64,000 bases of DNA from Azoarcus sp. DN11. Its GTDB lineage: Bacteria; Pseudomonadota; Gammaproteobacteria; Burkholderiales; Rhodocyclaceae. Every line of letters starts with the position of its first letter. Position 1 is the first letter of the stretch. Made by a program: the position numbers and the translations under genes. The notes beneath the pieces are model-generated. The model was not told where the DNA came from. It made no database searches and worked only from the letters and a program-made list of their open reading frames with translations. The stretch spans positions 1,860,001 to 1,924,000 of the forward strand of contig NZ_CP021731.1 in NCBI RefSeq assembly GCF_003628555.1, read 5' to 3'. This document shows positions 16,151-24,116 of the stretch, piece after piece.

Positions 16151-17068
16151 CTATTCCCGTCCCTCATGCGCGATGCCGAATTCCTCGGCGTTGTCGTGGA
16201 GGAACTGCGCGAATCGGTCTACGGTGGGCGTCGGAATGTCCTTGCGCCAGCACACCAGCGTCTCCATCGGCTTTTGGCGTCCTGCCAGCGGGCGGATCAC
16301 GAGGCCCTTGCGTTGGATGTTCTCTGCGCAGCGCGCATACAGCGCCACCCCGATGTTCGCGGCGACCAGCCCGAAGATGCCGTCGCTGGTCGAGGCCTCC
16401 TGCGCGACGGAGGGCGAGAAGTTCGCGGCGTGGCACAGCGCGAAGAAATGTGTGCGGAAGGTCTCCCACGAGTCTTGCGAGCCGAGGATGAACTTCTCGT
16501 TGGCGAGATCGCGGATCGAGATCGAGGGCTTGTTGACGAGTGGATGCGCGGCCGGCAGCAGCACGACCAGGTCCTCGCGCGCGATCATGAGCTGGCTCAC
16601 CGAGGGCGACTCGAAGGGACCGATCAGGAAGCCGATGTCGATGCGCGATTCGAGCAAGGCCTCCTTCTGCTTCGAGCTCGGGAAGTGAAACAGCTCGACC
16701 TTGATGCCCGGATGGGTGTGCAGGAACTTCTCGATGATCATCGGCAGCTTGCCGTTGATCGCAAAGTCCATGTACGCGATGCGCAGGTAGCCCACCTTGC
16801 CGTCGGCGGCCGCCTGCGCGAGCAGCGACGCCTTCTCGATGTGCCCGAGTGCGAGGCGGCATTCGTACAGGAAGGTGCGACCCGCCTCGGTAAGCTGCAC
16901 GACGCGCGTGGTGCGCGACAGCAGCTCCGCGCCGACGGCCTCCTCGAGGTGCTGGATCGTGCGCGTTAGCGCCGACTGCGTCATATGCAGGTGCTCGGCG
17001 GCGGGGCGGAACTGCAGCTCCTCGGCAACCGCGATGAAGGCGCGCATGTGGCGGATTTCGAAGCGCAT
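16151..17068 (-). CDS. LysR-family regulator of the shared-box regulon (proposed)
   Basis: This is a 305-residue LysR-type activator/repressor. The N-terminal helix-turn-helix is MRFEIRHMRAFIAVAEELQF followed by PAAEHLHMTQSALTRTIQHLE. The C-terminal effector-binding domain spans about residues 90-295. It resembles the CbnR/BenM/CatM group more than the CrgA group. It is divergent from the ketosynthase gene, with 152 bases between starts. That gap contains a T-N11-A box matching the boxes before both N-carbamoylsarcosine amidohydrolase copies, so this protein is the best candidate to control all three promoters. The effector is unknown. A pathway intermediate such as N-carbamoylsarcosine or N-methylhydantoin would fit. 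Confidence 0.88.
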   Translation of the reverse strand: MRFEIRHMRAFIAVAEELQFRPAAEHLHMTQSALTRTIQHLEEAVGAELLSRTTRVVQLTEAGRTFLYECRLALGHIEKASLLAQAAADGKVGYLRIAYMDFAINGKLPMIIEKFLHTHPGIKVELFHFPSSKQKEALLESRIDIGFLIGPFESPSVSQLMIAREDLVVLLPAAHPLVNKPSISIRDLANEKFILGSQDSWETFRTHFFALCHAANFSPSVAQEASTSDGIFGLVAANIGVALYARCAENIQRKGLVIRPLAGRQKPMETLVCWRKDIPTPTVDRFAQFLHDNAEEFGIAHEGRE

Positions 17069-17108
17069 GGGAGGGCAGAATCCAGTGAGAAAATAATGAT
17101 CTAAATAA

Positions 17109-17135
17109 GCAATAATCTAACATGAACTGTAAATA
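17109..17135 (+). promoter_or_regulatory. LysR-type box in LysR/ketosynthase divergent promoter
   Basis: This is the third member of the box family: TAAT-CTAAC-ATGA core (T17113-N11-A17125) with flanks GCAATAAT and CTGTAAATA. Candidate -10 TAGGAT lies at 17156-17161, 21 bases downstream, as before copy 1. It is 86 bases from the ketosynthase start. Confidence 0.65.
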
Positions 17136-17220
17136 ATTTATGGAATAGTGTCGATTAGGATTCAGATATCAACGACCGCCCGGGACTGGGCGGCCCGCGA
17201 CATCAACACGAGAGGACACT

Positions 17221-18534
17221 ATGGTTGGAGCAGTTGGGGGGAGGGTGGCGCTGCGGCGCGTGGTCGTGACGGGGTGGGGGCTCGCGACCCCGCTCGGTGT
17301 CGGCGTCGAGCGCACGTGGGCGCGCCTGCTTTCGGGCGAGTCGGGCATCCGCGCGATCGACCGCTTCGAGGTCGGCGACCTGCCCTCGCGCATCGCCGGC
17401 CTGCTGCCCGAAGGCGCCTGTGCCGACGGCGGTTTCGACGCCGATGAATGGGTGCCGGCCAAGGACCAGCGCAAGATGGACCGCTTTGCGATGTACGCGC
17501 TATGTGCGGCCCGGCAGGCGCTCGAGGATGCGGACTGGCAGCCGTCGTCGCAGCACGCGCGCGAGCGGACCGGCGTGCTGATCGGCTCGGGCATCGGTGG
17601 CCTGCCCGCACTCGCTGAAGGCGCCCTGACCCTTGAACACAAGGGCGCACGACGCATCTCGCCCTTCTTCATCCCGTCCGCGCTCGTGAACCTCGCGGCG
17701 GGCCAAGTCGGAATCCGCCATGGCCTGCTGGGACCGACTCACGGTGTGGCGACCGCCTGCGCGAGTGGTGCGCACGCGATCGGCGACGCCGCGCGCATGG
17801 TGATGTTGGGTGACGCCGACGTGATGGTGGCCGGCGGTACTGAGGGCGCCGTGTCGCGCCTGGGCATCGCCGGCTTCTGTGCCGCGCGTGCCCTGTCGAC
17901 CGGCTTCAACGACACGCCGCAGGCTGCCTCCCGCCCGTGGGACGCCGCGCGCGACGGCTTCGTGATCGGCGAGGGCAGCGGCATCGTCGTGCTGGAGGAG
18001 TACGAGCACGCGCGGGCGCGCGGGGTGCGCATCCATGCCGAGGTGCTGGGTTACGGATTGTCCGGCGACGGCTACCACATCGCGGCGCCGCCCGAGGACG
18101 GCGGCGGCGCCCGGCGCGCAATGCGTGCTGCATTGGCCTGGGCGGGCGTTGCCCCGGAGGAAGTGGACTACGTGAACGCCCACGCGACTTCGACACCGCT
18201 CGGTGACCTGGTCGAACTGCGCGCGCTGTGCGAGGTCTTCGGTAGTCACGCCACGCGCGGTGGAGAGGGTGGGCTGTCGGTGTCCTCGACCAAGTCGGCG
18301 ATGGGGCATCTGCTCGGTGCCGCGGGGGCAGTCGAGGCCATCGTATGCATGCTCGCACTGCGCGACCAGATCGTGCCGCCAACGCTCAATCTCGCCGAAC
18401 CGCCGGCGGAATTCGTCGGCATGAACTTCGTGCCCGGCGTTGCCCAGCGCCGTACCGTGCGCACTGCGCTGTCGAACTCCTTCGGTTTTGGCGGGACCAA
18501 TGCAGCGCTGCTCTTCGGTGCCGTCAACGACTGA
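17221..18534 (+). CDS. Beta-ketoacyl-ACP synthase II (FabF-like)
   Basis: This is a 437-residue condensing enzyme of the thiolase fold, close in length to FabF. The Cys-His-His triad is complete: Cys180 in TACASGAHA, His321 in NAHATSTP and His363 in KSAMGHLLGAAG. The C-terminal NSFGFGGTNAALLF motif is also present. It would condense malonyl-ACP with an acyl-ACP. It stands alone, without the acyl carrier protein, FabD or FabG genes that normally surround the housekeeping copy. It is driven from a LysR-type divergent promoter, so it is probably an accessory, inducible ketosynthase. Its product is unknown. Confidence 0.9.
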   Translation: MVGAVGGRVALRRVVVTGWGLATPLGVGVERTWARLLSGESGIRAIDRFEVGDLPSRIAGLLPEGACADGGFDADEWVPAKDQRKMDRFAMYALCAARQALEDADWQPSSQHARERTGVLIGSGIGGLPALAEGALTLEHKGARRISPFFIPSALVNLAAGQVGIRHGLLGPTHGVATACASGAHAIGDAARMVMLGDADVMVAGGTEGAVSRLGIAGFCAARALSTGFNDTPQAASRPWDAARDGFVIGEGSGIVVLEEYEHARARGVRIHAEVLGYGLSGDGYHIAAPPEDGGGARRAMRAALAWAGVAPEEVDYVNAHATSTPLGDLVELRALCEVFGSHATRGGEGGLSVSSTKSAMGHLLGAAGAVEAIVCMLALRDQIVPPTLNLAEPPAEFVGMNFVPGVAQRRTVRTALSNSFGFGGTNAALLFGAVND

Positions 18535-18636
18535 AGGGAGGCCGTTCTCAGTACTTCGATCATCCCGCGAAGCCGGTTAAAGCTGGCAAATGATTCTCGT
18601 GGCGCCGTGAGATCGGCGCCATCGTTTTCGACAGGG

Positions 18637-18668
18637 AAAAATCGGCGCGGCCTGTCAAGGCCGCGCCG
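18637..18668 (-). terminator. Intrinsic terminator of small exported-protein gene
   Basis: Read on the minus strand, an 11-bp perfect stem (18668-18658 with 18653-18643) is followed by ATTTTT. It lies 12 bases after the stop of the gene at 18680-18961. Confidence 0.85.
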
Positions 18669-18679
18669 CCGCTTCCCGC

Positions 18680-18961
18680 TCAGCTCTTCTCGGTTTCCGT
18701 CTCGGTCTTGACGTTGATGCCGTCGGCCGGATTCAAGTAGATCTCGACGCGGTCGCCGATCGTGTTGGTGCCGTTCAGCTTGTAACAGTCGCTTTTCGTG
18801 ACCTTGGCGCGCTGGAACTTGAATCCGGCGTCGACCAGTGTGCGCATCGAGTTCGCGGCCGGTTGCGGATCCTTCGGCGCGGCCGTGCACTTCGGGTCGG
18901 CATAGGCACTGGTACCGATCAGCAGGGCGGCGACGGCAAGGGTGAAGTGACGGACGTTCAT
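18680..18961 (-). CDS. Small exported protein of unknown function
   Basis: This is a 93-residue protein with a clear signal peptide (MNVRHFTLAVAALLIGTSAYA, cleavage after about residue 21). The mature part of about 72 residues contains two cysteines (Cys25 and Cys59 by rough count) that could form a disulfide. A region VTKSDCYKLNGTNTIGDRVEIYLNPADG resembles small periplasmic PepSY-like or heme/cation-binding modules, but no family can be named with confidence. The start at 18961 is supported by GAGGAGACC immediately upstream. An in-frame start at 19009 would hide the signal peptide. It is transcribed alone toward a strong terminator. Confidence 0.72.
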   Translation of the reverse strand: MNVRHFTLAVAALLIGTSAYADPKCTAAPKDPQPAANSMRTLVDAGFKFQRAKVTKSDCYKLNGTNTIGDRVEIYLNPADGINVKTETETEKS

Positions 18962-19170
18962 GGCGGTCTCCTCTATCCATGTGATGCATGCCGGGTTGGC
19001 ATGGATCACATTCTCGGGGAGCGAAGGTGAACCGGTCCTGAAGCGCGCCGTTCGAAATCATGGCTGTCGATTAATGCGACAAGGGATCGACCAAGGGGGG
19101 CGAATGTCTCAATATTGTCCGATCAACCGGTCCGAGCGACGGTTTGAATGACTTATGGTGCAGCGCAGCG

Positions 19171-19203
19171 TGCATTTGAGTGCAGTTAGTGCACAATGAT
19201 GCA
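19171..19203. promoter_or_regulatory. Two TGCA-N6-TGCA operators (BzdR/BoxR type)
   Basis: TGCA repeats occur at 19159, 19171, 19181, 19190 and 19200. Two pairs have the spacing TGCA-N6-TGCA: 19171-19184 and 19190-19203, centres 19 bases apart. This matches the operator pattern described for BzdR, the benzoyl-CoA-responsive repressor of anaerobic benzoate genes in Azoarcus. It lies 55-87 bases before the korC start. Confidence 0.65.
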
Positions 19204-19257
19204 TGAAATGTTCGTGGCGCTCATGCGCATGCTTTTTCCGATACAGGAAGGACGCAC

Positions 19258-21108
19258 TTGAAACCGACTGACATCAGAGATCCCGGCTACCTGCACAAGG
19301 TGGTCGACTGTCAGTGGGCCTGTCCGGCCCACACGCCCGTGCCCGAATACATCCGGCAGATTGCCGCGGGCGACTTCTCGACTGCGTACATGCTCAACTG
19401 GCAGTCGAACGTGTTCCCCGGCATCCTCGGGCGGGTATGTGACCGTCCATGCGAGCCGGCCTGTCGGCGCGGGCGGGTCGATGCCGAGCCGGTCGCGATC
19501 TGCCGCCTCAAGCGCGTCGCCGCCGACTTCAAGGACGACATCCGTGATCGTCTGCCGACGCCGTCCAAGAAGAACGGCAAGCGCATCGCATGCATCGGGG
19601 GCGGCCCGGCGTCGCTGACCGTGGCGCGCGACCTCGCGGTGCTGGGCTATGAGGTCACCGTGTTCGACAGCGGATCGTCGCCCGGCGGCATGATGCGCAG
19701 CCAGATCCCCAAGTTCCGCCTGCCCGACAGCGTCATCGACGAGGAGTGCGGCTACATCGAGAGCCTCGGGGTCGAGCTGCGCCGCAATCACTGGATCGGC
19801 AGCCTGGGCGAGGTGCTCGCCGGCGACTGGGATGCGGTGTTCGTCGGCACCGGCGCGCCGCGCGGGCGTGACGCCAACCTGCCGGGGCGCAACCAGGCCG
19901 CGGCGCACGTCCATATCGGCATCGACTGGCTCGCGAACGTCGCCTTCGGCCACGTCACGTCGATCGGCAAGCGCGTGATCGTGCTTGGTGGCGGCAACAC
20001 CGCGATGGACTGCTGCCGCTCCGCGCGGCGGCTGGGCGGCGAGGACGTGCGGGTGGTGGTGCGCAGCGGCTTCGAGGAGATGAAGGCGTCGCCGTGGGAG
20101 AAGGAGGATGCCCTTCACGAGGGGATCCCCATCCACAACTATCTCGTGCAGAAGGCCTTCACGCACGCCAACGGACGCCTCACGGGCGTGCTGTTCGAGA
20201 AGGTGCGCGCCGAATACGACGACCAGGGGCGCCGCTCGCTGGTGCCGACTGGCGAGCCGGACGTGCACATGGAATGCGACGACGTGCTGATCGCGATCGG
20301 CCAGGAGAATGCCTTCCCGTGGATCGAGCGCGACATCGGTGTCGAATTCGACCGCTCGGGTATGCCGGTGCTGGACACGCAGACGCTGCAATCGACGCTG
20401 CCGCGCGTGTTCTTCGGCGGCGATGCGGCGCTCGGTCCGAAGAACATCATCACCGCGGTCGCGCAGGGCCACGAGGCGGCGATCTCGATCGACCTCTTCT
20501 GCAGCGGGCTGCCGCTCACGCAGCGCCCCGCACCGACGATGAACCTCGTGAGCCAGAAGATGGGCATCCACGAGTGGAGCTACGACAACAAGGTCTCGGA
20601 AGAGGCACGCCGCAAGGTGCCGGTGAAGGCGATCGAGGAGGCGCTGAAGGACATCAAGTCCGAGTTCGAGCTCGGCTACGACTTCAAGCTCGCCTGCGCG
20701 GAGACGGCCCGCTGCCTCAACTGCGACGTCGCCACGGTGTTCAAGCCGAAGCTGTGCATCGAGTGCGACGCCTGCGTCGACATCTGTCCGACCGAGTGCA
20801 TCACCTTCACGCAGAACGGCGAGGACGAGGATCTGCGCGGGCGGCTGAAGGCCCCGGCGAAGAATCGCGACCAGGCGCTGTATCTCGCCGAAGGGCTCAA
20901 GACGGGCCGGGTGATGGTCAAGGACGAGAACGTCTGCCTGCACTGCGGCATGTGTGCCGAGCGCTGCCCGACGGGCGCATGGGACATGCAGAAGTTCGAG
21001 TTGAACCTTGCTTACGCCGGCGAAACCGTCGAATCCCCACGTTCACCTTGTTCGCCGTCCCGCGAGGGGGCGAAGGCGCCCCTCGTGGCGGCCGTAAGGG
21101 AGGCCTGA
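19258..21108 (+). CDS. korC: NADP+:ferredoxin oxidoreductase subunit of 2-oxoacid oxidoreductase (KorC)
   Basis: This is a 616-residue flavoprotein of the GltD/glutamate-synthase small-subunit type fused to a bacterial ferredoxin domain. The N-terminal cysteines (CQWACPAHTPVPEYI, CDRPCEPACRRG) bind a [4Fe-4S] cluster, and GGGPASLTVARDLA binds FAD. GGGNTAMDCCRSARRLG binds NADP(H). The C-terminal part holds two cluster motifs, CIECDACVDICP and CLHCGMCAERCP. It would pass electrons between the ferredoxin-reducing KorAB and NADP+, as in the 2-oxoglutarate:NADP+ oxidoreductase known from Azoarcus evansii. Start TTG 19258 is supported by AGGAAGG 8 bases upstream. The last 30 residues lie over a GC-rich hairpin and look like a non-conserved tail. 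Confidence 0.85.
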   Translation: MKPTDIRDPGYLHKVVDCQWACPAHTPVPEYIRQIAAGDFSTAYMLNWQSNVFPGILGRVCDRPCEPACRRGRVDAEPVAICRLKRVAADFKDDIRDRLPTPSKKNGKRIACIGGGPASLTVARDLAVLGYEVTVFDSGSSPGGMMRSQIPKFRLPDSVIDEECGYIESLGVELRRNHWIGSLGEVLAGDWDAVFVGTGAPRGRDANLPGRNQAAAHVHIGIDWLANVAFGHVTSIGKRVIVLGGGNTAMDCCRSARRLGGEDVRVVVRSGFEEMKASPWEKEDALHEGIPIHNYLVQKAFTHANGRLTGVLFEKVRAEYDDQGRRSLVPTGEPDVHMECDDVLIAIGQENAFPWIERDIGVEFDRSGMPVLDTQTLQSTLPRVFFGGDAALGPKNIITAVAQGHEAAISIDLFCSGLPLTQRPAPTMNLVSQKMGIHEWSYDNKVSEEARRKVPVKAIEEALKDIKSEFELGYDFKLACAETARCLNCDVATVFKPKLCIECDACVDICPTECITFTQNGEDEDLRGRLKAPAKNRDQALYLAEGLKTGRVMVKDENVCLHCGMCAERCPTGAWDMQKFELNLAYAGETVESPRSPCSPSREGAKAPLVAAVREA

Positions 21109-21114
21109 TCCACC

Positions 21115-22971
21115 ATGACGACACCAGCAATCCAGCACTGCAACGACTTCGTGATCAAGTTCGCGAACGTCAACGGCTCGGGTTCCGCCTCGGCGAACGA
21201 ACTCTTCGCGCGTGCGATCATCCGCATGGGCGTGCCGGTCGCGCCGCGCAACATCTTCCCGTCCAACATCCAGGGGCTGCCCACGTGGTACGAGGTGCGC
21301 GTGTCCGAAGCCGGCTGGCTCGGGGCGCGCGGCGGCTGCGACATGATGGTCGCGATGAATCCGCAGACCTGGGACCGTGACGTCGCCGCGATCGATCCGG
21401 GCGGCTACCTCTTCTACGACTCGACCAAACCGCTGCCGCCGTCGAAGTTCCGCGACGACATCACCGTGCTGGGCATTCCGCTCACCGCGATGTGCAACGC
21501 CGAGTACGAGGACGCGCGCCAGCGCCAGCTGTTCAAGAACATCATGTACGTCGGGGCGCTGCTGGCGCTGCTCGACATGGAGTTCGCGTCGGCTGAGCAG
21601 CTTCTCGTCGACCGCTACCGTGGCAAGGACCAGCTCATCACGGCCAACGTCAATGCGCTGCGCCTGGGCTACGACTACGCGAAGGAGCACCTGCCGTGCC
21701 CGATCGGGCTCACGGTGAAGCGCGCTGACGCGGTGGGCGACCGCATCATGGTGGACGGCAACAGCGCTTGTGGCCTCGGTGCTGTCTATGGTGGCGCCAC
21801 CGTCGCAGGCTGGTATCCGATCACGCCCTCGACCTCGGTCATCGAAGCCTTCTCCAGCTACTGCCGCAAGTTCCGCACCGACCCGGACAACGGCCGTGCG
21901 CGCTACGCGATCGTGCAGGCCGAGGACGAGCTCGCGTCGATCGGCATGGTGATCGGCGCCGGCTGGAACGGCGCGCGCGCCTTCACCGCGACCTCCGGCC
22001 CGGGCATCTCGCTGATGCAGGAGTTCTTCGGCCTGGCGTATTTCGCCGAGATCCCCGCGGTGATCGTCGATGTGCAGCGCGGCAGCCCCTCGACCGGCAT
22101 GCCGACGCGCACGCAGCAGTCGGATCTGTTGTCCTGCGCCTACGCCTCGCACGGCGACACGCGCCATGTGCTGCTGTTCCCGCAGGACGCGTACGAGTGC
22201 TTCAGCCTGACCGCGCAGGCCTTCGATCTCGCCGAGCGCCTGCAGACGCCGGTGTTCGTGCTCTCCGACCTCGACATCGGCATGAACGAGCAGCTGTGCG
22301 CGCCCTTCGACTGGGACGACAGCCGGCGCTACGACCGCGGCAAGCTCATGAGCTATGACGAACTCGAAGCGGGCAAGGACTTCGGCCGCTACCTCGACGT
22401 CGACGGCGACGGCATCCCGTACCGCACGATTCCCGGCACCCACCCGACCAAGGGCGCGTACTTCACCCGCGGCACGACGCGCAACCCGTACGCGAAATAC
22501 AGCGAGACCGGTGCGGACTACGTGTACAACATGGAGCGCCTGCGCCGGAAGTTCAACACGGCGAAGGACCTGGTGCCCGCACCGGTGCTGAAGAAGGCGG
22601 AGCAGCCTACGCATGTGGGGGTCATCTACTACGGCTCCACGGCGCCCGCGATGGCCGAGGCCGGCGCGCTGCTCGCGGCCGACGGCATCCACGTCGACAC
22701 GCTGCGCGTGCGCGGCTTCCCGTTCAGCGACACGGTGATGCAGTTCATCGCCGAGCGCGACGCGGTGTTCGTCGTCGAACAGAACGAGAGCGCGCAGCTG
22801 CGCTCGCTGCTGATCAACGAAGGCGAAATCGATCCGAAGAAGCTCGTGCGCGTGCTGCACTACGACGGCTCGCCGATCACCGCGCGCTTCATCGCCGGCA
22901 AGATCGCCGACGCCCTGAGCGACCGCAAGGTGAGCCCCATCGGACAACCCCAGCGCAAGGTGGCCTCATGA
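21115..22971 (+). CDS. korA: 2-oxoglutarate:ferredoxin oxidoreductase, gamma-alpha subunit (KorA)
   Basis: This is a 618-residue fusion of the gamma domain (about 15-195, including GSGSASANELFARAIIRMGVP) and the alpha pyrimidine-binding domain (about 205-600, GNSACGLGAVYGGATVAGWYPITPSTSVIEA). That layout is typical of two-subunit 2-oxoacid:ferredoxin oxidoreductases. With KorB it decarboxylates a 2-oxoacid, most likely 2-oxoglutarate, to the acyl-CoA and reduces ferredoxin. In related denitrifiers this supplies low-potential electrons for benzoyl-CoA reductase. Start ATG 21115 is six bases after korC, and the stop overlaps the korB start, so the three are one operon. Other 2-oxoacids (pyruvate, branched-chain, aryl pyruvates) cannot be excluded from sequence alone. 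Confidence 0.88.
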   Translation: MTTPAIQHCNDFVIKFANVNGSGSASANELFARAIIRMGVPVAPRNIFPSNIQGLPTWYEVRVSEAGWLGARGGCDMMVAMNPQTWDRDVAAIDPGGYLFYDSTKPLPPSKFRDDITVLGIPLTAMCNAEYEDARQRQLFKNIMYVGALLALLDMEFASAEQLLVDRYRGKDQLITANVNALRLGYDYAKEHLPCPIGLTVKRADAVGDRIMVDGNSACGLGAVYGGATVAGWYPITPSTSVIEAFSSYCRKFRTDPDNGRARYAIVQAEDELASIGMVIGAGWNGARAFTATSGPGISLMQEFFGLAYFAEIPAVIVDVQRGSPSTGMPTRTQQSDLLSCAYASHGDTRHVLLFPQDAYECFSLTAQAFDLAERLQTPVFVLSDLDIGMNEQLCAPFDWDDSRRYDRGKLMSYDELEAGKDFGRYLDVDGDGIPYRTIPGTHPTKGAYFTRGTTRNPYAKYSETGADYVYNMERLRRKFNTAKDLVPAPVLKKAEQPTHVGVIYYGSTAPAMAEAGALLAADGIHVDTLRVRGFPFSDTVMQFIAERDAVFVVEQNESAQLRSLLINEGEIDPKKLVRVLHYDGSPITARFIAGKIADALSDRKVSPIGQPQRKVAS

Positions 22972-24023
22972 CCTATCTCGCCAAACCCAAGCTCCTCGCG
23001 GCCGACGCGCCGCGCAACGCGCTCGGCTACACCCGGCGCGACTACGAGGGCGCGATCTCGACGCTGTGCGCCGGCTGCGGCCACGACTCGATCAGCGCGT
23101 CCGTCGTGCAGGCCTGCTTCGACCTCGACATCGAACCGCACAAGGTCGCCAAGCTCTCGGGCATCGGCTGTTCGTCGAAGACGCCGGACTACTTCCTCGG
23201 CAACTCGCACGGCTTCAACTCGGTGCACGGGCGCATGCCTTCGGTGCTCACCGGCGCGGCGCTGGCGAACCGCAACCTGTTGTATCTCGGCGTGTCGGGC
23301 GACGGCGACTCGGCCTCGATCGGCATCGGCCAGTTCGCGCACGCGATGCGCCGCGGCGTGAACATGACCTACATCGTCGAGAACAACGGCGTGTATGGCC
23401 TCACCAAGGGGCAGTTCTCGGCCACCGCCGACAAGGGCTCGAAGAGCAAGAAGGGCGTGGTCAACCGCGACAACCCGATCGACCTCGCGACGCTGGCGCT
23501 GCAACTCGGCGCCACCTATGTCGCCCGCAGCTTCTCCGGCGACAAGGAACAGCTCGTGCCGCTCATCAAGGGCGCGCTGCGCCACGGCGGGCCGGCCTTC
23601 ATCGACGTCATCAGCCCGTGCGTGACCTTCAACAACCACGCCGGCTCGACGAAGAGCTACGACTACGTGCGCGAGCACAACGCCGCGGTGAACCGCGTCG
23701 ACGTGATCCTGCCCAAGGCGCAGATCGAAGCGTCCTACCCGCCGGGCAGCCTGCGCCGCGTGGTGCAGCACGACGGCTCGATCCTGCACCTGCGCAAGGT
23801 GGGCGTCGACTACGACCCGGCGGATCGCATCGGCGCGATGAACTACCTGCAGGAGCGCCAGGCGCTGGGCGAGATCGTCACGGGCTTGCTGTATGTCGAC
23901 AGCAGCGGCCAGGACATGCATGCCAACCTCAACACCGTCGAGAAGGCGCTGAACCAGCTCGGCGACGCCTACCTGTGCCCGGGCAGCAAGGCGCTGGAGG
24001 CGCTCAACGCGACGCTGCGCTGA
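22968..24023 (+). CDS. korB: 2-oxoglutarate:ferredoxin oxidoreductase, beta subunit (KorB)
   Basis: This is the 351-residue thiamine diphosphate-binding subunit. The TPP/Mg motif is GDGDSASIGIGQFAHAMRRG ending in ENNGVYGLT. Cluster cysteines are in CAGCGHDS near residues 25-28 and in SPCVTFNNHAG near 220. GIGCSSKTP is also characteristic. Start ATG 22968 overlaps the korA stop by four bases. The gene closes the korCAB operon and ends 19 bases before a terminator belonging to the opposite strand. Confidence 0.9.
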   Translation: MTYLAKPKLLAADAPRNALGYTRRDYEGAISTLCAGCGHDSISASVVQACFDLDIEPHKVAKLSGIGCSSKTPDYFLGNSHGFNSVHGRMPSVLTGAALANRNLLYLGVSGDGDSASIGIGQFAHAMRRGVNMTYIVENNGVYGLTKGQFSATADKGSKSKKGVVNRDNPIDLATLALQLGATYVARSFSGDKEQLVPLIKGALRHGGPAFIDVISPCVTFNNHAGSTKSYDYVREHNAAVNRVDVILPKAQIEASYPPGSLRRVVQHDGSILHLRKVGVDYDPADRIGAMNYLQERQALGEIVTGLLYVDSSGQDMHANLNTVEKALNQLGDAYLCPGSKALEALNATLR

Positions 24024-24042
24024 AAGCGGCCGCGCAGCCAAG

Positions 24043-24072
24043 AAAAAACCCGCCGGATTGTTGTCCGGCGGG
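24043..24072 (-). terminator. Strong intrinsic terminator (leftward operon)
   Basis: On the minus strand a perfect 9-bp stem (24072-24064 with 24057-24049, 6-base loop) runs into TTTTTT. It ends the leftward transcript of the FAH-family gene at 24117-24959. It could also slow rightward korB transcription as a hairpin without a T-run. Confidence 0.85.
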
Positions 24073-24116
24073 GTGAATTTCCGCAATGGAAGCAGAAAGA
24101 GGAAGGGGTTAAGCGC

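Noticed and set aside
19211..19232. GTGGCGCTCATGCGCATGC before korC as a sigma-54 promoter
   Set aside because: Spacing is 9 instead of 10, and the TGCA repeats explain the region better.
21060..21086. GC-rich hairpin inside the end of korC as a terminator or repeat element
   Set aside because: The 7-bp stem has no T-run and the reading frame continues through it. It probably only reflects a poorly conserved C-terminal tail.
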